A DNA stretch of 64,000 nucleotides from JBBRDU01 sp038230335 (lineage in GTDB: Bacteria > Verrucomicrobiota > Verrucomicrobiia > Chthoniobacterales > UBA10450), in assembly GCA_038230335.1 (NCBI GenBank), contig JBBRNL010000003.1, positions 62,001-126,000 of the forward strand, read 5' to 3'. This document shows positions 33,999-42,255 of the stretch, one piece after another; position 1 is the stretch's first letter, and each line of letters starts with the position of its first letter. The notes beneath the pieces are model-generated. The model saw only the letters and a list, made by a program, of their open reading frames with translations. It was not told the origin of the DNA and ran no database searches. The position numbers and the translations under genes are program-made.

Positions 33999-34250
33999 AT
34001 GAAAGATCGACATCCGGAAACAGCCAAAGTCATGGGCCGGCTGGCCGGCGTGTTTGTCTATCTACTTTGGGCGAACCTTTCGTTAGCGCGTGTCCCGATC
34101 GCCCAACCTCTCGCGCCGGAAAGAGTCGCCGCCGTGGATGCTGCGGTGCAGGCGGAGATGCAGAAGGAGCAAGTTGTTGGGATGGCGGTCGGTATCATCG
34201 ATCCGGGAAAATTTTCGACGCTGATTTACGCAGTCCCGGTGAAGAAGTGA
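33999..34250 (+). pseudogene. N-terminal fragment of a beta-lactamase-family serine hydrolase
   Basis: 83 codons from the ATG at 33999 (the frame opens at 33969). LAPERVAAVDAAVQAEMQKE then QVVGMAVGIIDPGK matches the first 60 residues of class C beta-lactamase/esterase proteins, which continue for about 400 more residues including the SxxK nucleophile. Here the frame stops before any catalytic motif. The stop overlaps the next ATG (TGATG). It is probably a decayed or deletion-fused gene. Confidence 0.6.
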
Positions 34251-34684
34251 TGAGAGTTGTTCCGGCCTCTCTAATTTTCGGGATAATGATCGCGGCCGCG
34301 GCCATTGGGCAGGAGGTGCAGCAACCCGCGGCCGGTTCGCCCGCGCGCAAAGCCATCCTGGATGGATTGCGCGAGAACGAAGTGGTGCGGAAACTTAGCG
34401 CGGAATGGAAGGCAAGAATTGTCTTCAGCCATGTCGCCGTCCGCCAGGCAAAAGATTGGGCGTGGGTCGTCGCTTCTCCGCAAAGCGAGGATGAGAAACA
34501 CATCATCGAACCGCTTACCAGCGTCATGCGCGAAAAGGTCGGCCACTGGCAGGTGGTGGAATTTATCTCGGACGAAGTTGCGCCGGCCGACAATCCGGAA
34601 GTAGCTTATCGCAGTTGGCGCTCGCAATTCATCGGGCGGCATCCCGACTGCCCGGCGAGGATATTTCCCGAGAAATTCGATTAG
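34250..34684 (+). CDS. hypothetical exported protein
   Basis: 144 residues beginning MRVVPASLIFGIMIAAAAIG, a signal peptide. The rest has a recurring bacterial pattern, ARIVFSHVAVRQAKDWAWVV and HWQVVEFISDEVAPADNPEV, seen in small exported proteins of unknown role. Four of its residues are Cys/Pro-rich at the end (DCPARIFPEKF). The ATG overlaps the stop of the beta-lactamase fragment. Confidence 0.65.
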   Translation: MRVVPASLIFGIMIAAAAIGQEVQQPAAGSPARKAILDGLRENEVVRKLSAEWKARIVFSHVAVRQAKDWAWVVASPQSEDEKHIIEPLTSVMREKVGHWQVVEFISDEVAPADNPEVAYRSWRSQFIGRHPDCPARIFPEKFD

Positions 34685-34686
34685 CA

Positions 34687-35700
34687 ATGAGTCACCCAAC
34701 CAACCTGAATAATATGTCGATCCAAAAGATCATTCCGCTCCTCTTCGTCCTCGGTGGCTTATCCACCGCATTCGGTTCCGATCCCATCACCGTCGACATC
34801 CCCGGTGCCAAAGACAATCCGTTGCTGAAGCGCTATGAGGGCTCAGTTATCTTCCAGTATTCGCAAAAGGAGTTCGATGAGTACTCGATGGCGCTGGGGA
34901 AGGGATTGAATCCTTCCGGCGGCGGCAAGTCGAATGAGAAAGAACAAACGGTCGAAGGCAAAGTCACCCGTATCTCCTATTTTGCTCCGAACGGGCGCTC
35001 CACCCTGGAGGTTTTCCGGAACTATGAGAACGACCTGAAGGCCAAGGGATTTCAAACCCTCTTCAGCGCCAGCAAGGAAGACTTGGGCTACGATTTTCAA
35101 GGCCGTTACGCCGGCATCTACTCTCAGATCTTCGAATACTCCGACTTCAACTCCCGCTATGTCGCAGCCAAGCTTTCCCGTCCGGAAGGCGATGTTTACG
35201 CGACGGTGTTTGTTACTGGCTACACCAACGGGACCACCGCCGATGTTAAGTTGGAGAAAAATCAAACCATCGTGCAGGTGGACATCGTCGAATCCAAGCC
35301 GATGGAAGAAAAAATGGTCAGCGTGACCGCCGAGAAAATGGCCTCGAGCCTGCAGGACACCGGCCGCGTCGCGCTCTACGGGATTTATTTCGACTTCAGC
35401 AAGGACGAAGTAAAACCGGAATCCGCCGCCACCTTGGAGCAAATCGCGAAATTGCTCGGCTCGGATGCGACCATGAAGCTTCTTGTCACTGGCCATACCG
35501 ATAACGTCGGCAGCTTTGAATCCAATCGCACGCTGTCCGAACGCCGCGCCCAATCGGTCGTGCGCCAGCTGGTATCGCACTACAGTATTTCCACCGAGCG
35601 GCTGTTTCCGTTCGGGGTCAGCTTTGCCGCGCCCGCCGCGCCTAACGATAGCGAAGAAAATCGCGCCAAGAATCGACGGGTCGAACTCGTCCGCATGTAA
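34687..35700 (+). CDS. OmpA-domain protein
   Basis: 337 residues from the ATG at 34687; the ATG at 34714 (MSIQKIIPLLFVLGGLSTAFG) gives a cleaner signal peptide and may be the real start. The N-terminal half (about 200 residues) is DUF4892-like in overall pattern. The C-terminal OmpA domain is GIYFDFSKDEVKPESAATLE then LLVTGHTDNVGSFESNRTLS and ENRAKNRRVELV, with the peptidoglycan-binding Asp and Arg (TDNV, NRRVE) present. It therefore probably links the outer membrane to the wall. Confidence 0.88.
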   Translation: MSHPTNLNNMSIQKIIPLLFVLGGLSTAFGSDPITVDIPGAKDNPLLKRYEGSVIFQYSQKEFDEYSMALGKGLNPSGGGKSNEKEQTVEGKVTRISYFAPNGRSTLEVFRNYENDLKAKGFQTLFSASKEDLGYDFQGRYAGIYSQIFEYSDFNSRYVAAKLSRPEGDVYATVFVTGYTNGTTADVKLEKNQTIVQVDIVESKPMEEKMVSVTAEKMASSLQDTGRVALYGIYFDFSKDEVKPESAATLEQIAKLLGSDATMKLLVTGHTDNVGSFESNRTLSERRAQSVVRQLVSHYSISTERLFPFGVSFAAPAAPNDSEENRAKNRRVELVRM

Positions 35701-35704
35701 CCTT

Positions 35705-36184
35705 ATGAAACTATGCTGCTTTATCCTCACCTTGCTCGTTATTCTGGCCACGTTCGTCCGGGCCGACGACCAAAACCGCGCCGGCAAAATCCTCACGGTC
35801 GATCTTGCGCAGAAGATCCTCGGATCTCCGCCGGAATCGAATGCGATGCCTGCCATGCCCGATACCGAAATCGGTAAAACGTGGGTCAGCCGGATGTCCT
35901 ACTCGTCGAAAGCGGGCGGCGCGGCCTCCACCGAGATCAGTCTGCTCATTCGTCACGGGGACAGCGCCGACCAGGCGAAGGTCATCTTCGAGTCCAGCAA
36001 AGCCACCTTCAAGGGCGTCGACGTCGCCGGTCTGGGCGACGCGGCCTACCGCACGCAAACTCCCGCCCAGCTCGACATCCTCAAGGGTCCAAACTGGCTC
36101 ATCATTTCCGCCGGAACCGTGCGCGAGCCCAATCCTGCTCTGCAGGAAAAAGCCGCCCGCGAAATTCTTACCAGGCTGCCGTGA
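35705..36184 (+). CDS. hypothetical exported protein
   Basis: 159 residues with signal MKLCCFILTLLVILATFVRA. The mature part holds GLGDAAYRTQTPAQLDILKG and a C-terminal helix (NPALQEKAAREILTRL), as in small exported proteins that follow OmpA-type genes. The two genes are 4 nt apart and so co-transcribed. No domain name can be given. Confidence 0.7.
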   Translation: MKLCCFILTLLVILATFVRADDQNRAGKILTVDLAQKILGSPPESNAMPAMPDTEIGKTWVSRMSYSSKAGGAASTEISLLIRHGDSADQAKVIFESSKATFKGVDVAGLGDAAYRTQTPAQLDILKGPNWLIISAGTVREPNPALQEKAAREILTRLP

Positions 36185-36332
36185 GCGGCGCGCCCATGCG
36201 CTTGCCTAACGACTCTTCGCCATTGGACGTTGTGTATGAACTCGAACATTTACTAGAGCGATTAAGCCGGCCCAAGCCAAGGGCAGGACCGGCCTGGCCG
36301 GCTTGTATCTAACAAGCAGGAGTGGCACAACA

Positions 36333-36600
36333 ATGAGCAAGGAAATTGTCTATGTCGGAATGGATGTGGCCAAAGCGTCTCTGGATGTGGCCTGGGCGCA
36401 CAAAAGGTAGCAGGTGCCTAACGATACCGCCGGGAAGAAAGCAGCTCGTGCGGTGGGTAAAATAGATCGACGGTGCGGACGAGCCGGCTGAGGCGAAGGA
36501 TGCGGGCGAGGACGAAGGTTCTGATATCCCTTCGGTCGAACAGATCTCAGTGCAGGCGTCGCCGCAGAGCGGCTGGAGATTTCGCACAGTCTTGATCTGA
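36333..36600 (+). pseudogene. IS110-family transposase remnant
   Basis: An ATG with a GCAGGAG ribosome-binding sequence opens a frame MSKEIVYVGMDVAKASLDVA, the conserved start of IS110 transposases with the first catalytic Asp of the DEDD set. It stops at 36410. Downstream, in shifted frames, VPNDTAGKK and QLVRWVK match the next family block, with an extra frameshift and stop codons. The rest of the transposase (about 300 codons) is gone. No terminal repeats were identified. Confidence 0.75.
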
Positions 36601-36670
36601 GACAGAGCCTCCTCGCGGGGGGGGCGCACGATAAAATTTCTCCTTGAGCCAAGACTGCGAAATTTGAGTT

Positions 36671-37684
36671 CTACGGAGGAGTATCCGCTTCCGCTGCGGG
36701 TTTGACTCGAACGCTATCGTCTTCTCCGACTTCCACGTTCACTTTGCTAGCGCCGGCCTCCTTGGCCTCGATGAACTGATTGGCAAAGAGGTCCGAGAGG
36801 ATCCGCTCCAGTTCGCGGATGCCGAAGCGGCTCACTTTTTCGTTTGCCATGAGCGCGCGCAAGATGAGTTCAGGCGCGACAAAATGCACTTGGAGGCCAT
36901 ATTCGCCCGCGAGTTTGGCGATTTTCAGGAGCGCAATTTCCGCCACCACCATGCCTTTGAGCGGTTTGAACACGTAAACTTTGTCGATGCGCCCGAGAAT
37001 TTCCGGCCGGAAAACCTTGCCTTCGGCCAGCTCGCCCTTTACGGCGTTGACCATCTCGTGGTAATCCGTCATTTCGGCTTGGATTTTTCCGATTGCCTCC
37101 GCGTGCGCGTTGCTTGTGAGAATAAAAATGCATTGCGTGTAATCGACTGCTTTGCCACTGCCCTGCTCGGTCAGGCGCCCTTCTCCGAGAAGTTGCAGGA
37201 AGAGATCAAAGACCGGCGGGTAAGCTTTTTCGATCTCATCGAAGAGAATCAGGCGGCGGGGATTGGCCATTACCGGGCGCGTCAGCTGTCCGCCCAAATC
37301 GCTCCCCACGTAACCGACGGGCATGCCGATGAGGCGCGCTTTCGCTTCCACGTTGCTGAATTCGGAACAGTCGAAACGCAGCATCGCTTTCTCATCCTTG
37401 AACAAATACTCAGCGATCGCTTTCGCCAGTTCGGTCTTGCCGGTACCAGTTGGTCCCAGGAAAAGCAGGTTCGCGATTGGTTTGTCTTTTTGCTTTTTTG
37501 CGGCCTGCAGACGAATCAGCTTGGCAACATCTTCAAGGATTGGGTCCTGGCCCTTGACGCGTGAGCGAAGGTGCGCAAGCAAGGCTGCCTCGTCGATCTT
37601 CGTGCCCAGGGTTTTATTCTCTCTGTCATCTATCATGGCTTTGAGCTGTTCCCAGTCGGTCATGCCTTGGATTGGATCGGCCAT
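36671..37684 (-). CDS. ClpB-like AAA+ ATPase
   Basis: 337 residues, one AAA+ module of the ClpA/B C-terminal (D2) type. Walker A GPTGTGKTE at 77-85, pore-loop region GMPVGYVGSDLGGQLT, Walker B RLILFDEIEKAYPPVFD at 144-160, sensor-1 IFILTSNAHA and a C-terminal small domain with the sensor-2 Arg in SRFGIRELERILSD. It lacks a ClpN domain and the first AAA domain. No membrane helix. It is the last gene of a four-gene operon that includes a second, membrane-anchored AAA+ protein. Confidence 0.88.
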   Translation of the reverse strand: MADPIQGMTDWEQLKAMIDDRENKTLGTKIDEAALLAHLRSRVKGQDPILEDVAKLIRLQAAKKQKDKPIANLLFLGPTGTGKTELAKAIAEYLFKDEKAMLRFDCSEFSNVEAKARLIGMPVGYVGSDLGGQLTRPVMANPRRLILFDEIEKAYPPVFDLFLQLLGEGRLTEQGSGKAVDYTQCIFILTSNAHAEAIGKIQAEMTDYHEMVNAVKGELAEGKVFRPEILGRIDKVYVFKPLKGMVVAEIALLKIAKLAGEYGLQVHFVAPELILRALMANEKVSRFGIRELERILSDLFANQFIEAKEAGASKVNVEVGEDDSVRVKPAAEADTPP

Positions 37685-37794
37685 ATGTTCGTTAGTGCTT
37701 CGGCTGGCTCATTATCTTAAATGAAGCAGGATTTCGCCGCTTCGCAGCAGGATTGCGGTTGGGGCGAGATCAGACATTCTGGCATCGCCACTTG

Positions 37795-39516
37795 TTACGG
37801 CTCCACATTCACGTCGCCGCCCCCGTGCACAGTGTCCGCGTGATTCATCCCGAGGGAGCCTCCCTTCATGGTCAGTCTCCCTCCCGGGTAAGCGGCTATG
37901 CCAAAAATCGTATTTTGCTGGACGGTGCAATCGTTCAAAGTGATCGTCCCGCCGCTGCTGGGATCGGTGCCGACTCCGGCCTGCGCACCGCGCGCGTTTT
38001 CTTTCATTGTGCAACCGGTCGCGGAAATATTTGCTCCGAGGAGCGCCACCAGGCCGTTGCCGCTACAGCCTATGATTGTGGTTCTGGTCAGATCGATATT
38101 CGTGCTGGCGTCCCGGCTCTGAATTCCGGCCCTGCTCATATCGGAAATCTTACAGTCGTTCATCGTCAACTGACTGCCGGCAGCGGCCGCTGCGCCATCC
38201 TGCTTGGCGCCGAGGAATTTAACCTTGTCGAGTTCGCCCCTGGCGCTCGGTGTTTTGGCGAACCCGAGAATCAGGCCGCACGCCCCCGAATCGCTGATCG
38301 TGCTTTTCGATGCCTTCAAATGTGCACCAGCGCCAACGAAGAGCCCATTTTGGAGCGATTCGGCAATGGTACAATCGGTCAGGGTAAGGGTCCCCTTGTC
38401 ATAGGCGATCACCGCATGGGAGAACCCCGAGATCTTCTTATTGTCGGTGATCAATCCGGTTCGATGCATCGCGACCTTTTCCAAGGTGAGCTGGCCCTCC
38501 TGGCACGCGACCAATCCCTGCTTGTTATCGTAGAACTTATCGTCTTGCAAAAAGGCTTTCGCCTTACTTTTGACGGAAATCATGCCGCTACTGGTATTGC
38601 TGGTTTCGCCGGTGACGCCGTTCTCTCTAAAGGTGCTTCCAATGATGTTTAATGTCGCCCCTTCCTCGGCGACGATGACGGCGGTGTTCCCATGGAACTG
38701 GCAGGCTTTCAGGGAGGCCGAAGCAGGCCCGCCAATTACGCCGACCGTAATGCCCTGCCCGTTAGGCAGTCCCAGCTTCTGAAAAACGCAATTGTCCGCC
38801 TGCAACTGGACTCCGCCAAGGGCCTCAATACCCCAGTGTGCATCGGACAAATTACACTGGCTGAGAGCGACGTGAGCAGTCCCCTCGCATTTTAGGCAAC
38901 AGCCAGTCCCGGAGGTCTGAAAAGACGAGCCCTGCGCGCGGAGCGAGGCCTTTTCAGTGAGATAGACATCGAATTTACTTTTCGTGGCGGTCGAGCAATT
39001 TGTCATCTCGACGCTTGAATCGCCCGCGATCCGGATGGCGGGACCTTCCCCTGCCACATCGAAATTGATCGTCAGATTTTCGAGCGACACTTTTTTTCCC
39101 GAAATGGAAAGGCCCACGCGTTTTGGGTCGTTAAAGCGCATGGTGGCGACCCCTTTGTCCGCCGGGGGTCCGATGAAGCGGGCGCTGACGTTTATTTCGC
39201 AATTTCCGGTGTAATCGCCCGGTCGCAGGGTGACGACATCGCCATCCGTTAGGCTGGCGACGACTGCCGCCAAATCAGCGCCGTCGGCGTCGCGCGCGCC
39301 GGAGGCGTCGAGGATCCATTCTCCGCGCATTTTTGGAGTGATCCTGCGGGGAGCAGGCTGAGCTGTTCGCGCCGGAGATTCCACCTTGTTCGTGCCAGTG
39401 CCCGAGGGCGGTCCCGTCTTGTTCGTCGCGTTGTAGACGATTGTTCCGGCGGAAAGCAGCGCAACCAGCAGGCAAAGCTGAAACCACTGGTCTTGCAGGA
39501 GGGCCCGCCAATTCAT
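37795..39516 (-). CDS. membrane-anchored right-handed parallel beta-helix protein
   Basis: 573 residues. One membrane helix near the N-terminus (WFQLCLLVALLSAGTIVYNA) leaves the rest outside or facing the cytoplasm. From residue 80 there is a long series of about 23-residue turns typical of right-handed beta-helices, for example ASLKACQFHGNTAVIVAEEG, TLTLTDCTIAESLQNGLFVG and TISDSGACGLILGFAKTPSA. Glycan-active or structural roles are both possible; no catalytic residues of pectate lyases were identified. Its ATG overlaps the stop of the upstream AAA+ gene by 4 nt. Confidence 0.85.
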   Translation of the reverse strand: MNWRALLQDQWFQLCLLVALLSAGTIVYNATNKTGPPSGTGTNKVESPARTAQPAPRRITPKMRGEWILDASGARDADGADLAAVVASLTDGDVVTLRPGDYTGNCEINVSARFIGPPADKGVATMRFNDPKRVGLSISGKKVSLENLTINFDVAGEGPAIRIAGDSSVEMTNCSTATKSKFDVYLTEKASLRAQGSSFQTSGTGCCLKCEGTAHVALSQCNLSDAHWGIEALGGVQLQADNCVFQKLGLPNGQGITVGVIGGPASASLKACQFHGNTAVIVAEEGATLNIIGSTFRENGVTGETSNTSSGMISVKSKAKAFLQDDKFYDNKQGLVACQEGQLTLEKVAMHRTGLITDNKKISGFSHAVIAYDKGTLTLTDCTIAESLQNGLFVGAGAHLKASKSTISDSGACGLILGFAKTPSARGELDKVKFLGAKQDGAAAAAGSQLTMNDCKISDMSRAGIQSRDASTNIDLTRTTIIGCSGNGLVALLGANISATGCTMKENARGAQAGVGTDPSSGGTITLNDCTVQQNTIFGIAAYPGGRLTMKGGSLGMNHADTVHGGGDVNVEP

Positions 39517-40685
39517 TTTTCTTCGCTCGGAGAGATTTCGAGTTCGCCGGTCGGTCCGACAGCGAGATCGAGTCTTTTTATACCGCGGGCCCGAGCCCGA
39601 CCGATGGCCGGGCTGGTTTTCATTTGCACGTAGGCGCCGAGTTGGCGCACGCCATATTGCTTGAACTCCTCGTTGCGCTGCACGGCCTCGAAAATCAACT
39701 CCGGTGCGGCATGTCGAACTTCAATTCCGTAGGTCCGCCAGTGACGCGCCAGCTGTAGGCAGGCGACTTCTGCCACATGCAGGGGCGAAAGTTCATCCAT
39801 CAGAATTACGGACGACCAGCGCGCAAGAAAGGCCCGGTCGAATCCAGCTCCTTCCACGAGCGCGTCGCGGCTCCGTCCCATCCAGGCGACCGCATCGTTT
39901 CCCGTTTCCGCGCGGATTTTTCGCAGCGCTTCCACTCCCGCGTTGCAGGTGGCGAAGAAGACGCAGCCGCTGAAATCGACCATCCGGCCCGAGCTTTTTT
40001 CGCGGCATTCGGCAGTATCCAGGATATCGTAGAGACAATGCTGCAAATCGCGATGCGCCTTTTCTAATTCGTCCAAAATGATGACGCGTCGGGGATTTTG
40101 TAGCACAGGTCGGGTGAGGGTGCCGCCTACTTCATAACCGGCCCGGCCCGGCGGCGGTCCGATCAAGGTGAAGACGTCGTCGGGGTGCTTGTATTGGTTC
40201 ATGCGCAGGAGGACGGCTTCGGAATCCGGATAGAGCGCGTCGGCGATCAATTGGCCAAGAAAAGTTTTTCCCGTTCCCGTGGGACCAATGAGGAAGAATG
40301 CGCCGAGCGTGCGGCCAGGCGTGGCCAGGGCCAGATTGGCCTGCAGTTGGGCGAGGATGGAGTCGATTGCTTCATCCTGGCCGCGAACATTTTCTTTTAG
40401 CCACGGACCGTAAGGGGAAAGATCGAGCGCGGCCAGTTTTGTATAGTCGAGTGCTTCGGCCGTTGCCCGGTCGACGCGCCGTTGTCGCCAAACCAGGCAT
40501 CCCATTCCGACTAACGACACCGCCAGAAGTGATGGTGCGAAAAAATGATTAACTTTATTGAGCCCTAAAATCGCTCCCGCGACCATGACCAGGAGCATGG
40601 CGAAGAAGAGGGGGCTCTGCGCCGCTTCCTGGGATTGGCCTGCCTGATCCGCAATTCTGGCGCTCCGCCCGGGACCTGGATTCAC
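39513..40685 (-). CDS. membrane-anchored ClpB-like AAA+ ATPase
   Basis: 390 residues. Two hydrophobic segments near residues 24-41 and 50-66 should form a membrane hairpin. They are followed by a ClpB-like AAA+ domain: Walker A GPTGTGKTF at 134-142, pore-loop region GRAGYEVGGTLT, Walker B RVIILDELEKAHRDLQH at 200-216 and sensor-1 CVFFATCNAG. The overall order matches the soluble AAA+ protein at 36671, so the two are paralogues and could form a mixed hexamer. It overlaps both neighbours by 4 nt. Confidence 0.88.
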   Translation of the reverse strand: MNPGPGRSARIADQAGQSQEAAQSPLFFAMLLVMVAGAILGLNKVNHFFAPSLLAVSLVGMGCLVWRQRRVDRATAEALDYTKLAALDLSPYGPWLKENVRGQDEAIDSILAQLQANLALATPGRTLGAFFLIGPTGTGKTFLGQLIADALYPDSEAVLLRMNQYKHPDDVFTLIGPPPGRAGYEVGGTLTRPVLQNPRRVIILDELEKAHRDLQHCLYDILDTAECREKSSGRMVDFSGCVFFATCNAGVEALRKIRAETGNDAVAWMGRSRDALVEGAGFDRAFLARWSSVILMDELSPLHVAEVACLQLARHWRTYGIEVRHAAPELIFEAVQRNEEFKQYGVRQLGAYVQMKTSPAIGRARARGIKRLDLAVGPTGELEISPSEEK

Positions 40686-41413
40686 TTGACGACAGTTTCA
40701 ACGTCGCCGCTCTGGCCCGTAGCCAGTGGTCCCGTGCGCGCGGAATTGCCGCTGGCTGAATGAACGCCCGGTGTCACGAAACCTTTTGGGCCGGCATTCT
40801 CCACCGTGAAATGGAAATGAGTGGCCACTCCGGGCGTACCGGGGATCGGGGAACCGATATGTCGTTCGGGTGTCAGAACATCTTCAGCGATAACGACGCC
40901 AGCCTTTGAAACCTGCACGTGGATAATGTGTCCCTGCTGTTGGTTCTCTTCTGTCAGGCGCTGCGTGTAAAGTTTGGTTTCGCCGGAAAGAATCTGGCTG
41001 CGCGTTGCCGCGTCTACCTTCGCGAGGGACGGTGGAATCTCGCCGCGGGCCAGGGCGGCACGCGCGGCCGCGGTGGCAGGGTAATCAACGTCGGCTTCAG
41101 TCAGGGTGAGCGTTTGTTCCTGTTGGACGTTTTGAGCTGTCGACGAGGGATGTGTCCAATGGGAAAGCGAATTCTGTTGCCAAGCCACTCCGGAAACCGC
41201 CAGCGCCGCGGCCAGAGCGGCGGCCAGCAGCCACCGCGACCGCTTTTTGCGAATTCGCCCGTGTTGCTCATCGGTTCGCCCCGGTTTTTCCGTGTACGAT
41301 TTTTGAAGCGCGCTGGCGCCAGTCATGGCCGGTCTGTCCCGACCCGCGACCGGGCCCAAATCTTTAGCTGCACCGCGCGATTCCGGTCCCTGCGGATCTG
41401 GCTTCGAGTCCAT
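40682..41413 (-). CDS. membrane-anchored protein of unknown function
   Basis: 243 residues: an Arg/Lys/Pro-rich cytoplasmic N-terminus of about 60, one membrane helix (WLLAAALAAALAVSGVAW) and a 160-residue domain that includes LTLTEADVDYPATAAARAAL, VVIAEDVLTPERHIGSPIPG and THFHFTVENAG. No family recognised. It is the first gene of the four-gene AAA+/beta-helix operon; its stop overlaps the ATG of the membrane AAA+ gene. Confidence 0.75.
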   Translation of the reverse strand: MDSKPDPQGPESRGAAKDLGPVAGRDRPAMTGASALQKSYTEKPGRTDEQHGRIRKKRSRWLLAAALAAALAVSGVAWQQNSLSHWTHPSSTAQNVQQEQTLTLTEADVDYPATAAARAALARGEIPPSLAKVDAATRSQILSGETKLYTQRLTEENQQQGHIIHVQVSKAGVVIAEDVLTPERHIGSPIPGTPGVATHFHFTVENAGPKGFVTPGVHSASGNSARTGPLATGQSGDVETVVK

Positions 41414-41574
41414 GATTCAACCTATTGGAGATATCCGGCAGCGCCGCGAAATCCAACACTTATTTATCCCGGCCAGATGGACAAACCCGCACCAAAGGTC
41501 CCATTCTGGAACGCAGCAAATACCACATGCCTCGCCGGCGGATTAATCCCGGCCCTTCGCAACGGCGCGCGCAC

Positions 41575-41605
41575 TCCTACGACTGAGCTAACCGGCTGCC
41601 TACAA
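41575..41605 (-). other. tRNA-like 5' fragment (uncertain)
   Basis: On the minus strand the sequence GCCGGTTAGCTCAGTCGTAG, continuing GAGTGCGC, looks like the 5' acceptor strand and D-arm of a tRNA. No anticodon stem, T-loop (TTCGA) or matching 3' acceptor strand could be drawn. It is probably a decayed tRNA gene or an integration scar. Confidence 0.3.
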
Positions 41606-41652
41606 GCCGATCTGACCGGCGCGATGGCCCATTACGGATGTGCGGTCAAACT

Positions 41653-42048
41653 CTACGCTGCGGCCAGCGCTGAGGCTTTCTTGTTTAGAATGGCCATGGC
41701 TTGTTGCAGCTCGTCAAAATCAAACGGTTTGGACATCATCATGTCCACATTCAGCTCTTCGTAAGCGCGAATATCCTCGTCCGAGAGATGGGCCGACAGA
41801 ACGAGGATCTTGCCCCCAAAGCTTTTCTCTTTTAGTCGACGCACGAGCTGGAGACCCGTCATGCGCGGCATACGATGGTCCGTAATAACAACGTCAAAAG
41901 GTCGGGCCGTAGCGCCGATCTTAATGAGTGCCTCCCAGCCATTCACCGCCCTGACTACTTTGGCTGCTGGACCTCCCAGCACCATGGCAATCATGTGCGC
42001 CAGGGCTTTTTCATCCTCCGCAACCAAGATCCGTAAAGGGTCACTCAT
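41653..42048 (-). CDS. stand-alone response regulator receiver domain
   Basis: 131 residues, a single CheY-like domain. The acidic pocket is VAEDEKAL, the phospho-acceptor is Asp57 in VVITDHRMPRMTG, with the conserved Ser in VLSAH and Lys in MMSKPFDF. There is no output domain and no histidine kinase nearby. It would act through protein contacts. Transcribed in the same direction as the AAA+ operon, but 240 bp upstream. Confidence 0.93.
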   Translation of the reverse strand: MSDPLRILVAEDEKALAHMIAMVLGGPAAKVVRAVNGWEALIKIGATARPFDVVITDHRMPRMTGLQLVRRLKEKSFGGKILVLSAHLSDEDIRAYEELNVDMMMSKPFDFDELQQAMAILNKKASALAAA

Positions 42049-42255
42049 AATCCCAAGGAATCAGCAGGACGCGGGCCGCAGGTTGCGCCCGATGGCTGCT
42101 TGTTGAAGGGGCGGGTGCCGAGTTTGTCACACCCTCCGTATCGCGCCGCGCGTTAGCGCTCCGTACGGCATTTTTCTGCGCGCCCCTTCCTATGCGGTCG
42201 TTTTTGCCTCTCCATAAGGCTGAAAGACTTCCACGAAACGAATCTTACTTTCGTG

